A DNA stretch of 64,000 nucleotides from Aquila chrysaetos chrysaetos (GCF_900496995.4 NC_044023.1:24684453-24748452), one strand, 5' to 3'; positions 33,944 through 46,100 are shown, counted from the first letter of the stretch. Notes: a model not told the origin generated them from the sequence alone. Numbers and translations are program-made.

Positions 33944-34155
33944 GCTGGAAGGGAACTGAGCCTGTGAGCAAGGGTGGTGGTGTTGTGGGCAGAGGTGGGC
34001 TTGCCTGGGCCTGGGGCTTTAGGCTGGTGTGCTTGGGCGGGTGTGTGCTGCCATGGACCCTCCGATGGGTAAGGGGTCTGCCGAGCCCTGTGGCTCCCGT
34101 GCGGCTGGGGCTCTGCTTGGGCTCTGGTGGCCGTGGTCCCTGTGAGCCCGCAGAG

Positions 34156-34207
34156 ATGAGCAGCGTCGTGGCTGCTCAGCTTCTGGGAGGCTTTTCAGCC
34201 CTTGGGG
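34156..34207 (+). CDS. H1-8: H1-8 exon 1 (tentative)
   Basis: Seventeen codons plus one base from the ATG in GCAGAGATGAGC to donor GTGAGC. It joins in frame with exon 2. An upstream in-frame extension to 33964 has no ATG start and no H1 character. Confidence 0.5.
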
Positions 34208-35344
34208 GTGAGCGCTTCGGGGCTGGGGCTGGGTCCCAAGAGGTGCCTCTTGCCTCTCCCAGCAGCTGAAGCTGCCGGCACAGCCCAGCTCCCGAGTCTG
34301 CCGGCCCAGCGCCGGCGGCCCCCGCACCCTCCCACCCTGCACATGGTCATCGAGGCGCTGCAGGCCCAGGACCAGAGGAAGGGCGTCTCCGTCGTCGCCA
34401 TCAAGCGGTTCATCCTGACCAAGTACCCCGCTGTGGACCCCGTCCGCCTCAAGTACCTGCTGAAGCAGGCGCTGAGCAAGGGGCTGAGCCGTGGAGACCT
34501 GGTGCGGCCCCGCAACTCCTCCGCCATGGGGGCCACCGGCCGCTTCAAGGTGAGCGGGGGGCTGCCGGCCCTGAAGCGGCGGGGCTGGGGACCGAGGTGT
34601 CGCCTGGCCCCGCTTCCACCCCTCTCTTGCCCCCAGTTAGCCCCCGAGAAGCTGCGGCCAAAGCAGCCGCCGGGCCAGGCGGATCCTGACAGAGGACAGG
34701 CCCCAAAGCCGGGACGGAAAGGGACCACCAAGCCCCCCCAGGCCCCTGCGGCGGGTGCGCGACAGCGAGGTAAAGGGCTGGTGGTGCCACCGGCTGCCCC
34801 GGGCTGTCCCAGCCCCGTGGAGAGGCCCCTGCCTGGGGTCATCTACCGCCCCTTCTCCCACAGGCGCCGCAAAGGAGAAGCCGACAGCAGCGAAACGGAA
34901 GCCGAGGGCGAAGCCCGTGGACGTGAGTAGGGCGCAGTGGTGAGGCTGGGTGGCTCGTGGCATGGCAGCAGCCTTGAGGTGCTCTCTCCCTTCTAGGCCA
35001 GGCCGCCAGCACCAGCGAAGCCCAGGAGTGGTGGAGTGAAGGCCCCGCAAGCTGCCGGCCGCCCCCGGGCACCCGGCAAAGGACCTCCAGGGTCCTCTGC
35101 AGCTGCCGAGGGTGCAGGAGGGGGCGATGGCGACAGCCCTGTGGGTGCTGGGGCAGAGGGGCCCCAAAAGGCGCCGGTGGGAAAGAGCAAGAGGAAGGTG
35201 CCCAAGGGCGCGCAGCAAGATGCCCCCAAGGCAAAGGGGGATCAAGGCAAGGCAAGAAAGCCCCGGGTGACCCCAGGAGCCGGTCAGGGGCAGGCTGGGC
35301 TGCGGAAGGCAGCCCACCCACCAGCAGGCAGGAAGGTCCCATAG
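34156..35344 (+). CDS. H1-8: Oocyte-specific linker histone H1.8 (H1FOO)
   Basis: Exons 34156-34207, 34263-34549, 34637-34769, 34864-34922 and 34997-35344 join to 292 residues plus TAG. Residues about 39-113 form the winged-helix H1 globular domain ([39 protein letters not shown]). Residues 114-292 form a Lys/Pro/Ala-rich tail with PKxK-like repeats. A multi-exon, polyadenylated H1 next to RHO identifies H1-8, which replaces somatic H1 in oocytes and early embryos. The domain and tail are secure. The first exon ([12 protein letters not shown]) is chosen for frame, a good ATG context and a GTGAGC donor, but its sequence is not conserved. The gene is compact, with introns of 55-94 nt. Confidence 0.85.
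34263..34549 (+). CDS. H1-8: H1-8 exon 2 (globular domain)
   Basis: Two bases plus 95 codons ending GATGRFK, the whole H1/H5 globular domain. The acceptor is the NAGNAG site CCCAGCAG, so the exon may begin at 34263 or 34266. The donor is GTGAGC. Confidence 0.9.
34637..34769 (+). CDS. H1-8: H1-8 exon 3
   Basis: Forty-four codons plus one base, [17 protein letters not shown] to GARQR: the start of the basic tail. The acceptor is CCCCAG and the donor GTAAAG. Confidence 0.85.
34864..34922 (+). CDS. H1-8: H1-8 exon 4
   Basis: Two bases plus 19 codons, [19 protein letters not shown], strongly basic. The acceptor is CCACAG and the donor GTGAGT. Confidence 0.83.
34997..35344 (+). CDS. H1-8: H1-8 exon 5 (terminal)
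   Basis: 116 codons including [21 protein letters not shown] to PPAGRKVP. Lys/Ala/Pro/Gly-rich with GKSKRKVPK, a likely nuclear-localisation and DNA-binding tail. The acceptor is TTCTAG. Confidence 0.85.
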   Translation, partial: ARPPAPAKPRSGGVKAPQAAGRPRAPGKGPPGSSAAAEGAGGGDGDSPVGAGAEGPQKAPVGKSKRKVPKGAQQDAPKAKGDQGKARKPRVTPGAGQGQAGLRKAAHPPAGRKVP

Positions 35345-35469
35345 GGCGTCCCGGACAGCCCTGCTCCCCTGGGAGCCCAGCCCTGCTTCCAGCTCTGGGC
35401 CAGAGCCCTTGGGGTCTGGGTTGGTTTTAGTCCCCAGGACAGGTTTTAACTCTGTGTTCACTTCCTACT

Positions 35470-35475
35470 GATAAA
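35470..35475 (+). terminator. H1-8: H1-8 polyadenylation signal variant GATAAA
   Basis: GATAAA 126 bases after the stop, followed by the T-rich GCTGTTTCACTTCC. No AATAAA occurs nearby, so this variant is the best candidate. Confidence 0.45.
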
Positions 35476-35499
35476 GCTGTTTCACTTCCCTCATGAAAT

Positions 35500-37320
35500 G
35501 GCGTGAATGCTGCCCTGCTTGTGGGTCTCTGCCCCTGCACTCCCATCTCCCAGTGCCAAAATCCCCCAGGCTCTGGCCTCATCCCCCGTGGTGCGGCAGT
35601 GAGCTGGTGCTGCGGGCAGCTGCCTGCCATGCCTGCTCTCATGGAGAGGTGCCCTGTCTGTCCCCACGTGTCCCCAGCTGCAGGCTGCAGTGGACACCAG
35701 GCCAGCCAGCAGTGCCGGGGGGGTGCGGGGCTTTGGGGGCTGCGTGTGTGCAGGCTGGTGGTGATCCCCACTGCAGGGTGATGGCCTGGGCAGGGGGCCC
35801 TGGGACCCATGGGACACGGCACAGTGCCACTCCTGGGCACTGCGAAGCGTGGGCTTGGCCAGTCCTGCCGGTGTGGGGCTGTGGTGCCCGCAGCCTCGGT
35901 GTGGGGTAGGTGTCTGGCCCTCTGCCCTCCTGCCTGCCCTTGTGCTAATGACTGGCTGAGCCAGGATTACAGGAGTGCCAGGGCAGCAGGTCTGGGTGCC
36001 TGCCATGGGCAAGGGTCCCCAGTGCTGGGGGAGCTGCCTGTGCTGTAACCATGGTAAGAGGTAAATAGAAGTGTTTTAGGGCTCAGAAAAGGAGTTTGGG
36101 CTGTTTGCTGTAGACTGCAGCATTGCTTATGCTCTTGTTATCTATCTGTGGCACAGTTCCCCCCTCTAAACCTGTCTTGCTAGCTCCTGTGGGTCAACAT
36201 ATGAACGCTTCTGTTTAATAGCTTCAAATGCCTGAATTTCTCTTGCTCTGCACAGAGCAGAGCCCTTCTGAAGGTCAGTCTGATAATGCAAAGGGTTACA
36301 GTCCTCCTGGGCAGGAGAAAATAAGTGGAAGTAAAACTCTCTTCTTAAAGAGGATTTTGCTAATCTTCAGCTGGCCTTGCCGATGCCCTCCAAGGCTCCT
36401 GGCCTTGCTCTGGGGCTTAAGCAAGAGCTGAGCAAACTAACTTCTCTTTAAACTTCAGCCTTGGCCATGTTGATCCACCTTTAATGGAGCTGAAACTCGT
36501 GTTCCCCCAGGGATGGGGTGGGGGTTGCTGCAGTAGTAACTGAGCAGCACTCACCTGACCCTTCAACCATGGTTAACCATGCAAAGCACTGCTTGCTTAC
36601 ATAGAAATGTCCCATAACAGAACCGGGCAGGAGCTGTGTTCTCTCTTACCAGGCACTTGGTGCAAAACATGACGCTCTTTCACTTTGAGAGAGGCCAAAT
36701 CATTTAATGGCTGGGTTTAGCTTTACTAAGAATCAACTTTCTAGTGGGAAAAGAAAATCCCTCTGGTATCTGGAAAGAGCAGCTTTTACTGGGGGAGCTG
36801 GAAGAGAGAGGATTTAGCAATGCCACGGTTATTGAGACCTACGGGCTGTGGCTGGTGTCACGGCACTGAAGCCAGAAGCCTCAAGGCCTGGCTGCAGTGG
36901 TGCAGAGCAGGTGCTGGGCTCCCCGGGGCTGGGAGAAGACATGGTCTTTGTAGGTCAGTGGCACCTGGCAGAGGTGAGGGTGCCTGGCCCTGGAAACTGC
37001 GTGGTATTACTGGTCTTCGCCTGTGCAGTACAGCATGCGGTCAGTTCAGGCGCCTGGTTGTGTCCTCATAAGGATCTTCCCCCTCCCGCGCCAGTTCCTG
37101 CTCTGGCAGGAGCCGTGGTACTGGGTAGCAGGAGTGGTGCGTGGCTGCAGCCCAAAGGGGTAAAAACCCACCTTGTTTCCAGATGAGAAGGGTATCAGCT
37201 GAGCTGCCAGCCCTGAGCACAGTACCTCTCAGGCAGGCAAAGCTTGCTGCACACACCCGTGGGTGTCTTCCATAATGTTGTGTGTCCTCTGTGTGCGCAG
37301 GGCAGGAACTTCACTACGCA
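35500..37320. other. H1-8-PLXND1 convergent spacer
   Basis: The two genes converge here. I see no exon, RNA gene or recognisable repeat. The open frames are unsupported. Confidence 0.55.
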
Positions 37321-37336
37321 GGTTTCAGCACCTTGT

Positions 37337-37342
37337 TTTATT
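37337..37342 (-). terminator. PLXND1: Candidate distal PLXND1 polyadenylation signal
   Basis: TTTATT on +, AATAAA on -, in the context GTAATAAAACAAGG. It lies 2.65 kb after the stop. Confidence 0.35.
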
Positions 37343-37969
37343 ACAAAGATAGGCTTTTCCAAGAGTCTGCCACTTCCACTACACAGCAGGTAAGGGCACT
37401 ACACCCACAACACGTGCCAAAGTTTAAAAACATGTTACAAAGGGCTTGGGGTTCAAGGCAACACTACAAACCCTCAAGCTTCTGCTCCATTAAAGTTGTT
37501 CCTTTAAAATGGTTGTAGCAACTACTTTTTTTTTTTTTTTTTTGCTTTGGAAAAAATTAAATAATAAAGCAATAGGCCTCAATACATGGCCCAGTCACAT
37601 TACCTGGAGGCAAACTATACTCACTATCAGCTCACCTGTATCCTTTCCTTGTAACAACATGGGGCTATCGCTCCATGGTCCTTTCCCTACCTCCAGCCAA
37701 GCTCAACGTTCTCTGCTACCTTGGTCCTTCTCACCCTCGCCTTCCCTGTGCTGGGCCTGCCTATATCTCTGGCAGCTATTCACAGTTTCTAAAAGAAGAA
37801 AAAAAAATTCAAGAATTTTTTGTGAAATCACTTTCAAAATAAAATGTAGCCCAGCTACATTCTTAGAGTTTCTATTCTGAAGCCACATCCTCAGCAAAGA
37901 CATTGAAACCTCCACAGTGTATGTACTTTTTCTGTAGTTCTCTTTAAAAAAACCTCTGTTCCTCCCCTT

Positions 37970-37986
37970 CCCCCCCCCCCCCCCCC
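37970..37986. repeat. 17-base poly-C run
   Basis: Uninterrupted C run, a G run on the PLXND1 strand. Confidence 0.9.
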
Positions 37987-38253
37987 TTCTTTTAACATAC
38001 TGGATAAAGTCTATCATTTGCTTTAAAATAGATATCTATATACACATACACAATTTTGATGTTCCAATTTCTGACAAATGTGGCGTTACTGGAAACGATG
38101 GGATGGAGGCCACCTGTCCATGGCAGTGAGTCACCCAGGAGGAGTTTTGGTGGACCAAAGTCATCTAATACCAGGTTGCATCCTTGCCAGCTGGATGAGT
38201 AACGGAGGCTCACCTTAGACCCTGCCTGGAGTGAGGTAGTAACTTTTTTCTTT

Positions 38254-38259
38254 TTTATT
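38254..38259 (-). terminator. PLXND1: Candidate proximal PLXND1 polyadenylation signal
   Basis: AATAAA on - inside an A-rich run (GAAAATAAAAAAG). It is the first canonical hexamer after the stop, but the low-complexity context weakens it. Confidence 0.3.
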
Positions 38260-38567
38260 TTCTTTTCTATTTGGCAGTTTGAAAACGCAGTGGCTACGGC
38301 TGGGTTTAGCTTTCATGGGCAGGTTGCCTTTGCCTGCATGTAAATGCTGGCTTCAAGCATGTGGCCTTAGCTGCGGTCCAGCCTCTACAAAGGGGCCTGT
38401 GTGACGCTGGAGAACACCAGAGTGGTCGTGGCTCCCCTGGCTGCAGAAAGGATGAAGTTGCCTGCAGAAGGGAGAATGGGCCACCAAGCTGGGACAGGGG
38501 TTTTGCCCCAGTGCGGATGCCGTGGGATGGCAGTGGTTTCTAGGTCTCAGATGAGCTCTGTTTGCGC

Positions 38568-38615
38568 AGTGGGACCCTGCTCGCTGACCCCAGTGTGGGA
38601 CCCTGCTCGCTGACC
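38568..38615. repeat. Tandem duplication, about 24-26 bp
   Basis: GGGACCCTGCTCGCTGACCC occurs twice, separated by CAGTGT, with a 2-base difference between spacers. It lies in the inferred PLXND1 3' UTR. Confidence 0.9.
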
Positions 38616-39996
38616 CCAGTGTGAGTGTCCAGAGGGACACTTTCTGCCTTTGTTGGCAGCTTGTGGTGCTGGAGCTCTGCTGGCCTGCGTGAGCAAGAGC
38701 GTTGTGCTGCCAGGGGGATGGGGTCCAGTCCCTTTGCCTTTGTGGGCTGGAAAAGACTGGACACGCAGCAAAACCGCTCCCTTGGTTGCTCTCAGGTGAC
38801 AACCACGGTGGGCTGGGTCCGAAGCAAGCAGAACAAGCTGCTTTAGGAAGACACCTCTGTAGCACTGGCCTTGTTTTCGGTGATGATCACACAAGATGCT
38901 GCAGTGCATGGTGCAGAGGGAGGGAAGATGCTACCTGTTGTTTTGCCCCACGCGTGGCTCAAGTCCACTCTGTCAGAGTGCTGTCAGCAGGAGCTGACCC
39001 CTGTTGGCACAAGCGGTGTTACCGGGGCTGAGCTGGGGCAGCACCATAGGTGTGTGCGCAGCCAGCGTGGCAGGGAGACTGGAGTGCGAGGCACAAGCCC
39101 TTCCCCTCACTCACTATGTCTGGTCCTCTAGGCAGAAGCCATGCCTGCGACCAGCTGGCTGAACGGCGGGGGATATTTGCCTGCCCACTGCAACTCCAGC
39201 TCACTGTGCATGCAGATATGGGAACCTGGGGAAGGGGGAACAGCCCTTCCCACGTTGTCTAACAAGTAACACACTCCCTCCGGCTCTGTAATGGCCGTCT
39301 CCATTAGGGGATAAAGTGCTTTCACCATGCCTTAGCTACTTGGGAAGCAACTGCTTCGTCTCAGCCCCGAGTTCCCTGTGTTGCCCAAGTCTCAGACAGA
39401 GGAGTGGTTATGTTTACACATACAGTACAAAAATTAAAAGGCACAAAAACACACAGAATGCAGCAGATAGTGAACAGCTGGTAAGAGTCCCTGGTGTTGG
39501 CAAAACGAGGATGTCGGAGGGATGGTATGGAAGGGAGCTCAGGTGTTGCTCCGATGGCCTTTGCCGACTCTGCTCATTACTCCCTGAGGCTATCCTTCTG
39601 CTTCACATCTATTGTTATGGCTTCTGCAGCCCCGTCTCTCATCCTGAGGAACCACAAACAGGGATGCAGGGAGCCACTGACCGCTCGGGCGCTGATCAGA
39701 GGGAAGTGGTGAACTGAGCTTGCCACAAGTGTCATGTCTCCATTTCTGCATGGCAACGGCAAATAAATTATGGGTGCCACAGTGCAGACCAGAGGGGTTT
39801 TGAGCTGCTCGGAAAGGTGTCTCGTGGCTTCTTGTTAGGTGAGGGAGCCCTTCAGCCGCAGGCCAGGCCCACCCCCACCACGAGGCTGGTTTGAGAATGA
39901 CCCTGGCGGAGGCGATCCATGGTGTATCCACGGCTGAAGGCAGGTTCCCTATGGCACTGCGCTGCGGAGAAGGTCACTTCCAGGGCTGCAGTCGGC

Positions 39997-40113
39997 CTAG
40001 GCTTCGCTGCAGCACTCGTAGATGTTATCCTCCATGAGCGCAATCACTTGCTCAAACTTGTGCTGGAGCTGGGTGCGCTTTGTCGTGGGGTTGGCATCCA
40101 GGGCGGCCACAAT
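39997..40113 (-). CDS. PLXND1: PLXND1 last coding exon
   Basis: Thirty-eight codons and TAG (residues 506-543), [20 protein letters not shown] to ECCSEA. The acceptor is CTGCAG. The mammalian protein has Tyr at the position of the second Cys. Confidence 0.97.
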   Translation of the reverse strand: MVAALDANPTTKRTQLQHKFEQVIALMEDNIYECCSEA

Positions 40114-43100
40114 CTGCAGGAGACAGGAGCAGGTGGGTGGCTGAGGCAGTGCAGGCGGAGGTGCCCACCCGCCAGCCCAGCTCCCCCTGCCAGCCCTTTC
40201 GAGCCCAAATCCCAGCTGGATCTCTGATGGGGAGAGCCCACCCTGCCCCACAGCCCCCACGCTCACACGCCCTGGCACCCCCCGGCTGTTCTAGGGCACA
40301 GCCGAGTCCCTGGGCAAGGGGTGGGCGAGGAGGGGCACGCAGCTGAAAACCATCGTAATGGTACAGCTCATGGCGCAGAGCTAGCCCGCAGCGCGGGGAT
40401 GCACGGGGTCAGGAGCCAGCCAGGGCCAGTGCCTCAGCTGGGGGTGGCTGGTGGCAAGTTATTTTGGGTGTGGACTATATCAGGGTGCTCTGCCCTCCTG
40501 AAAGCATCTGTGGGTCTACACACTGGGCAGCCCCACTTCAGTCCGGTCCAGCCAAACGCTGTTAAAATCAGCCAGGAGTAGCTGGCCTCCTCTTCCAAGA
40601 AGTCGTCAGCCAAGGGATAGGAGAGCAGGTGCACCTGTGTGTGCATATATTACATATGTGCGTGGAATTATGCAAAAAACCATAATCCCTTTTCTGTGAG
40701 ACTGGATGCTGGCATCTGACCGCTCAGTTACAACATACCGCTTGTTATTCCCTCCACAGGTATGCTGGGGCCTAAGTGCAGCTGAACCCACTTACCTGGG
40801 AGCGGTATCTCTTGGCGTATTTGTATATCTCAGCCATGGCGACGTTGGTGTTGAATTCATTCCGGTATTTCTTTACAAAGACAGAACAAAGAGGGGAGGA
40901 ATATTAACATGATGCAGCAAGTGAGTTCAAGCCCAATCAGCAGGCATTAACTAGATTAAAAGAAGACTTTGCCTGGCTATTTTTGTTACGGTTGCATTGA
41001 TGCAGCTGGACTTTTGACTTACTCCTTTAAGGAAGGTGCATTTGCTTACATCAGAAACGGTCCCAGTCTTTTTAAAGCCAGCCTTAAATGCCCACGCCCA
41101 CACCTGATAGCACTGTTCACCCCTCCATGCTCAAAGCCGTTTCTAAGGATGGGGCAGCACAAGAGCTGGGCAGAGGAACGCCGACGGAAAGCAAACAGTC
41201 GGTGGCTGAAGCCAAAACGCTGCGGGGAGCTGGTTTGATTTTGAGGAAGCTGTGGCACATCGCTGGCAGGACTTGGATCCGGAGCGCGGCAGCCAGCTCC
41301 CGTAGCTGGTACCAGGGCTGGTATCCCGCACCCGGGCCGGCTGCCAGGGCCGGCTGCCAGCGGGCTGCCTGGGACTCGGGGCCAGCCCTGGCAGCTGGCG
41401 CCCAGGGGCCAGCTGGCCGGGGGGCTGAGGGACTGCAGAGATCCTTTTCCAAGCTTCCTGGCTGTTTGGCACTGAATTTCGCTTTCAACTCCCGGTGGTG
41501 CCAAAGCTAGTTAGGTTCAAGCTAGCTCGTGGGTGTTTACTGCAGCTCTGGCAGTAATTGAAGATGCTTGGAATTAGGTCAGATGAAGTTTGTGCGTGGA
41601 AGTTTGAGGCAAAATCTCCTTTCTTGTTTGCTTCTTCCAGCATCTAAGCAGTAGCTGATTGCAGCCTATCTGCGCTCCCTGCCGCTCCCAGACTCCTGCC
41701 GTCAGCCAGAGCAGAGCAGGCTCGGCGCTCCTTGCTCTGGCAGGGCACCGAGCCTGCAGACCCGACCCCGTCCCCGTCCCCGGGGGCATGCACCGGCCGA
41801 GCCCCCACCTCCGCCTGCTGCAGCCCAGCGCGCCTTACCCGCGACTCCTCCGCGAGGTGGGCGTTCATCTCCTGCTCGCTGAGCGGGGGCATGTCGTGGA
41901 TTTGCTTGTAGTATCGCTGCACTATCTTCCTATACTCGGGGATCTCCTTGGCATACAGTAGTTTATTGGTCGGGGAGTCCTAGAGCGAGGGCGAGATACC
42001 GAAATCAGACACCGTATTGTTCCTGGCTGAAAACTTCTAATCCTGTTTGTCTGACCAAAGCGCTAACCATCAGACACAGACTTCAGTACAGCTGGGTTCA
42101 GGAAACAGCTACGTCTTTGGTCCTGGCTTTACACAAACAGGACTGCGGTGGGACGGCACCGAGGCACAGAACAGCTAATGACAGAGGCGCTTGTTCGAAC
42201 ACATCAAGGTGCTGCGGACAGGTACCACCTGCCTGCGGAACCACAGCACCGTCCCTCTGCCCTTCTTCCTAGCGTGAGCTAAACGTTTGTTAGCTACAAT
42301 GCCAGTGAAGGTGGTCTATGTGAATGTGTTTTAATTTGGAGCAAGGGCAGGCTAAAAAGCATGCACAGGGTCAGGCGAGGTGGCTTGCTGCCAGGTGATG
42401 CTCTGCAGATGAGTGTAGCACGACTGTATTAGATAAAACACTTGTGCTCCGTGGCTCTGCGTGTGGAAATTAGTAACAAGGGAAGGGCTTCTGCATGCAT
42501 TTACTCGGGTCTCTCGAGCAGCCAGCTTGATTTAAACTGAAGAACAAAGCTCTTTTACAAGCTGAACTTTGTCAGTTGAAATGTTCCTCTTGGATTTTTC
42601 ATGTAGCTTTGATTTATTTTGCATTGGCTAACCCAGCCTGCCTGGCCTATATTGAGTGCACGTAAAGTAATTAACAGAAAATACTGAGTTCTCTTGATTA
42701 ATGTCAGCTTGGACAAAGCAGTCTCTTAACCTCCCAGCCACACAATCGGGTTGTACCAATGAAGGCATAACCCTGCCTGCACTCCTTGCAAACACAAGCG
42801 TGAATGATTTTAACCTCAAGGCAATCCTGCCCCGCTGATGTCATTACCCCGGGAATGAACTTGGCCCACTGGCCTAGCATTGCCTCCCAAAGGGAAACAG
42901 ACCCAGGCTTGGGGACACAGAGGGGAGTCAGATCAACGTGTCCCGCCACCCCAGCGCTGGAGTGAGGGACTGCTCCCTGATGCTCTGACAGGTGGAGAGT
43001 GGAGGGAGGATCTTCAGAGGAGACAAGCACGGCAGGGCTCTAGCCATGGAGGCAGCATCTTCAGCTGTATCGGGCAGTAAATAAGGAAGCCCAGGGTAAC

Positions 43101-46100
43101 TGCAATCTGCTGCTGCAATATGTAGCGTGGCTAATGCTGCAGGGGAAATGGGAAATGGGCACCAGGCTGTGGCACCAGATCCCACAGCAGTTTATTTTCA
43201 AACCCAATGACAAGGCATTACAGGAATACAGCCAAGTTACAGAGCCTGCTGAAAACATTTTTTTTCTCCCTTAGAAGCACAAAAGAAACCCATGCTGCCT
43301 CTTTTTGAGTTATTTTTTAATTTGTGTCTGATTTGTCCGCTCTGTATTATGAAGAGATGGGTACCGATTTATTAACTGCTTGCGCACTGTAGATGTACGG
43401 AGTCTGAGTCTGCTCTCATATTTGCAGTATCAAGAGCAACATGCTGAAACCGGGGGAGGAATCCAGCCTGGAAAACATTCAGCGATATACTGCGTGTATA
43501 TGCAAGCTGATTTTTAAGCTGAGGATTTATTCTTCCCACATTACTCAACAATTCCTTCACTTATGCTATTGTATTCCTGAAAAATGTTTCCATCTGCTGT
43601 CTGACTCCAGCTGACCCCTCTTCCCCTCATCCACAGCTTGACAAGGACAAATTTTAGGTGTTTCGCAACACATGCAAAAAAAAAGACCAAAACCCAAACA
43701 AACAAAAAATCAAGTGCTCATTAGATCTTCCTCCAGTACTAACCTCTCCCAGCGAAGGCTTCCTGTTGCTCTCAGTCTGGGGGCTGCACTGAGCAGCGCC
43801 CACCTCCCGCCCCTCTCTCCATACGGTCCCCTCTACGTCACACACCGCACTGCTGCCAGCCTCTGCAGCGGGGGGGCAGTGGGCGACGATTTACAGCATT
43901 TCTTAATAAAACTTATTTATGTCGGGAAGTTTCAAATGTCAACACTGCACTCAGCCAAGCCAGCGGGAGAACAGAAAACATGCGCGCTGGACGTCCCGCT
44001 GCCTGCCAGCCCCGCAGGATGGTGCGCGGGAGCCCGACGGTGGGAGAGGAGAGATGGCCGGGGCAGCCTCGCGTTTGCTCGGAGCAGGCTTAGCTTCCTA
44101 GGCGGGTGTGCCGAGTCTGCCGGGCTCTGCCCGCAGGCCAGAGGTGGCCAGCGTGTGATGGAGACACTGCCGCCGGTGGGGAGCACCAATGGCTCCGCTG
44201 GCAGGGCTGCGGCAGCGCCCGCCAAGTGCTTCCCAGGTGCTGATGGATGGTGTTAGGGTGTTAACGGGATGTCCCCGGGCAGTCCCCACACCTCCACGTG
44301 AGCCACGCTGGGTCTGTGCTGCCTGGGCAGGCGCAGCCCATGTTCTTGAAGGCTCGGCTCGCCTCCTGAGCTTCTCACAGGTCTCCCAGGTGAGAAGCTG
44401 TGCAGAAACCACTGACAGCGACATTAAAGCTTCACCTGAAGCTGCGACATTAAAGCTTCACCTGAAGCTACGCCATTTTCCATCCTGCCACTGGGAGTTT
44501 ATATTGTCCCTCAGCTGCTGTTATGGGATTGTTATGCTAATGCTGTCCCCTAAACCAGCGCTGACTGAGGGAGCTGGGCTCCCGTGCCCGTGCCCAGAGC
44601 AGAGCTGACACCCCACGTGCTCGCCTTGGTACGTTACACCCCTGCCCGAGCCAGCTACAGAGAATATTCGTGGGCTCGCGCACCAGCTCAGCCCCTCAGG
44701 AAGCGTTACAGACCCTGTGCTAAGCTGGGCGCTCTCCTCCGACCGCAGGACAGGTCATACAGCCACTGGGTAACACTGGGCACATGAGCCAGCGGCTGGG
44801 TCTCCCTCCATCGTCCAAGCCTTCTGGGCTGGGGCTTTGCCCTTTGTCCATCCTGCCTGTGACCCCCGCGTTCCCGCTCCCTGACCTCTGTTTGTGATGG
44901 AGGGGGTGCAAATTTCAAGCTCAAGCCTGAACAAAGTAGTGGGGAAGGGATGGGGAGAACTCATCCTTGGAGACAGCCAAAACTCAACTGCATGAACCTG
45001 AGCAAGTGGCTCCCAGCCAGCCCCGCTGCTGGGGGAGGTTGGACTGGGTGACCTCCGACAGTCCCTTCCCACCCGTACTGATCTGTGTCTATCACTGCCC
45101 CAGCAGGAGCGAGATGTCCTCTCTGGACGGTACCTTGCCCAGCTGCAGGTCAGAGAGGGAGCAGGCATCAATGAAGGCCTGAGCTATCACAGAGAGACAG
45201 GCATCGATGTGGTCTGTCTTGTCAATGTCGAAGACGAACTGGGGGTTCTTCAGGATGTTGACCCAAAACCTCAGAGGTAGGCTGCAAAGGAAACAAGCCA
45301 GGAATACACACCGGGTGAATTTTTGTACTCCAGTAGTAGAGGGGAGGAAATGCAGGAAAGATGATGATAGAATGTAAATAGTAGCGAGGAAAAAAATGAG
45401 GAGCTGGGTTCTGCTATTTAATCACATCCTGGTAGGGTACAACCCCCTGCCTAGCTAGAGGGGCAGGCACACATTTTCACCCTGAAGAGACATTTCTTCA
45501 GGCTGAAGCACACAGCCCAGACAGGAGACTTCATGTACAGCCTTGTCCAGGCGAGCGTATACCCTTGCTCCTTCAGCAGCTCCCTGAGCCAGCTGTGGTC
45601 CAGGAAAGACACCGGCAGGTTTGCCTGCATGGGGCTGTTGAATCAGGCTTCCCCACTTGCTGATTTTTGTAGCAACGGTGTCAGCTCCTTTTCCTTCTTC
45701 CCTGACAGTAACTGTCATCTGGTTCTGATGGTAAGCCTGGCCCCATGAAATGCATTTCATGTGTCTTTTTTTTTTTTGCTCTCTCATCATTTTCTCCTCC
45801 AGTTATTTCACTGCTCATTTGGCCACAACAGTTTCAGTATGTCGCTCGCCCTTCCTACCATCCCTCCTCAGCAGCTGAGGAGTGAAAGCTGCTATAAGTC
45901 TTTGCTCTACTGGCAATTAAAGGTAATGAAGGATAGGCAAATCTGTAGCTCAATGGTTGTGTCTGCATGTCTGCTACCCCAGCCAAATTTGGTTTTCATT
46001 TTCACACGTTGGGCTGCAAACAGTTACTGTCCCTGCAGCCTCAGAAGCATTAAGCCTCTCCTCGACGCTCCCTCCAAGCTCCCTGCTCTCCCCAGTTAAA

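Larger units (their letters stand above)
30999..34155. other. RHO-H1-8 spacer
   Basis: GC-rich spacer with an AT-rich island at 31850-32150 ending in AATAAA, and a MARE-TAATCC pair at 32876-32917. Long open frames on both strands reflect high GC and show no family resemblance. Confidence 0.6.
37320..39996 (-). other. PLXND1: PLXND1 3' UTR (extent inferred)
   Basis: Noncoding sequence downstream of the PLXND1 stop. - strand AATAAA hexamers occur at 38254-38259 and 37337-37342, giving UTRs of about 1.7 or 2.7 kb. It holds a 17-base C run (poly-G in the transcript) at 37970-37986 and a short tandem repeat near 38568-38615. Confidence 0.45.

Noticed and set aside
33964-34155. In-frame upstream extension of H1-8
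   Set aside because: It begins with GTG rather than ATG and its Gly/Trp/Leu-rich sequence is not H1-like.
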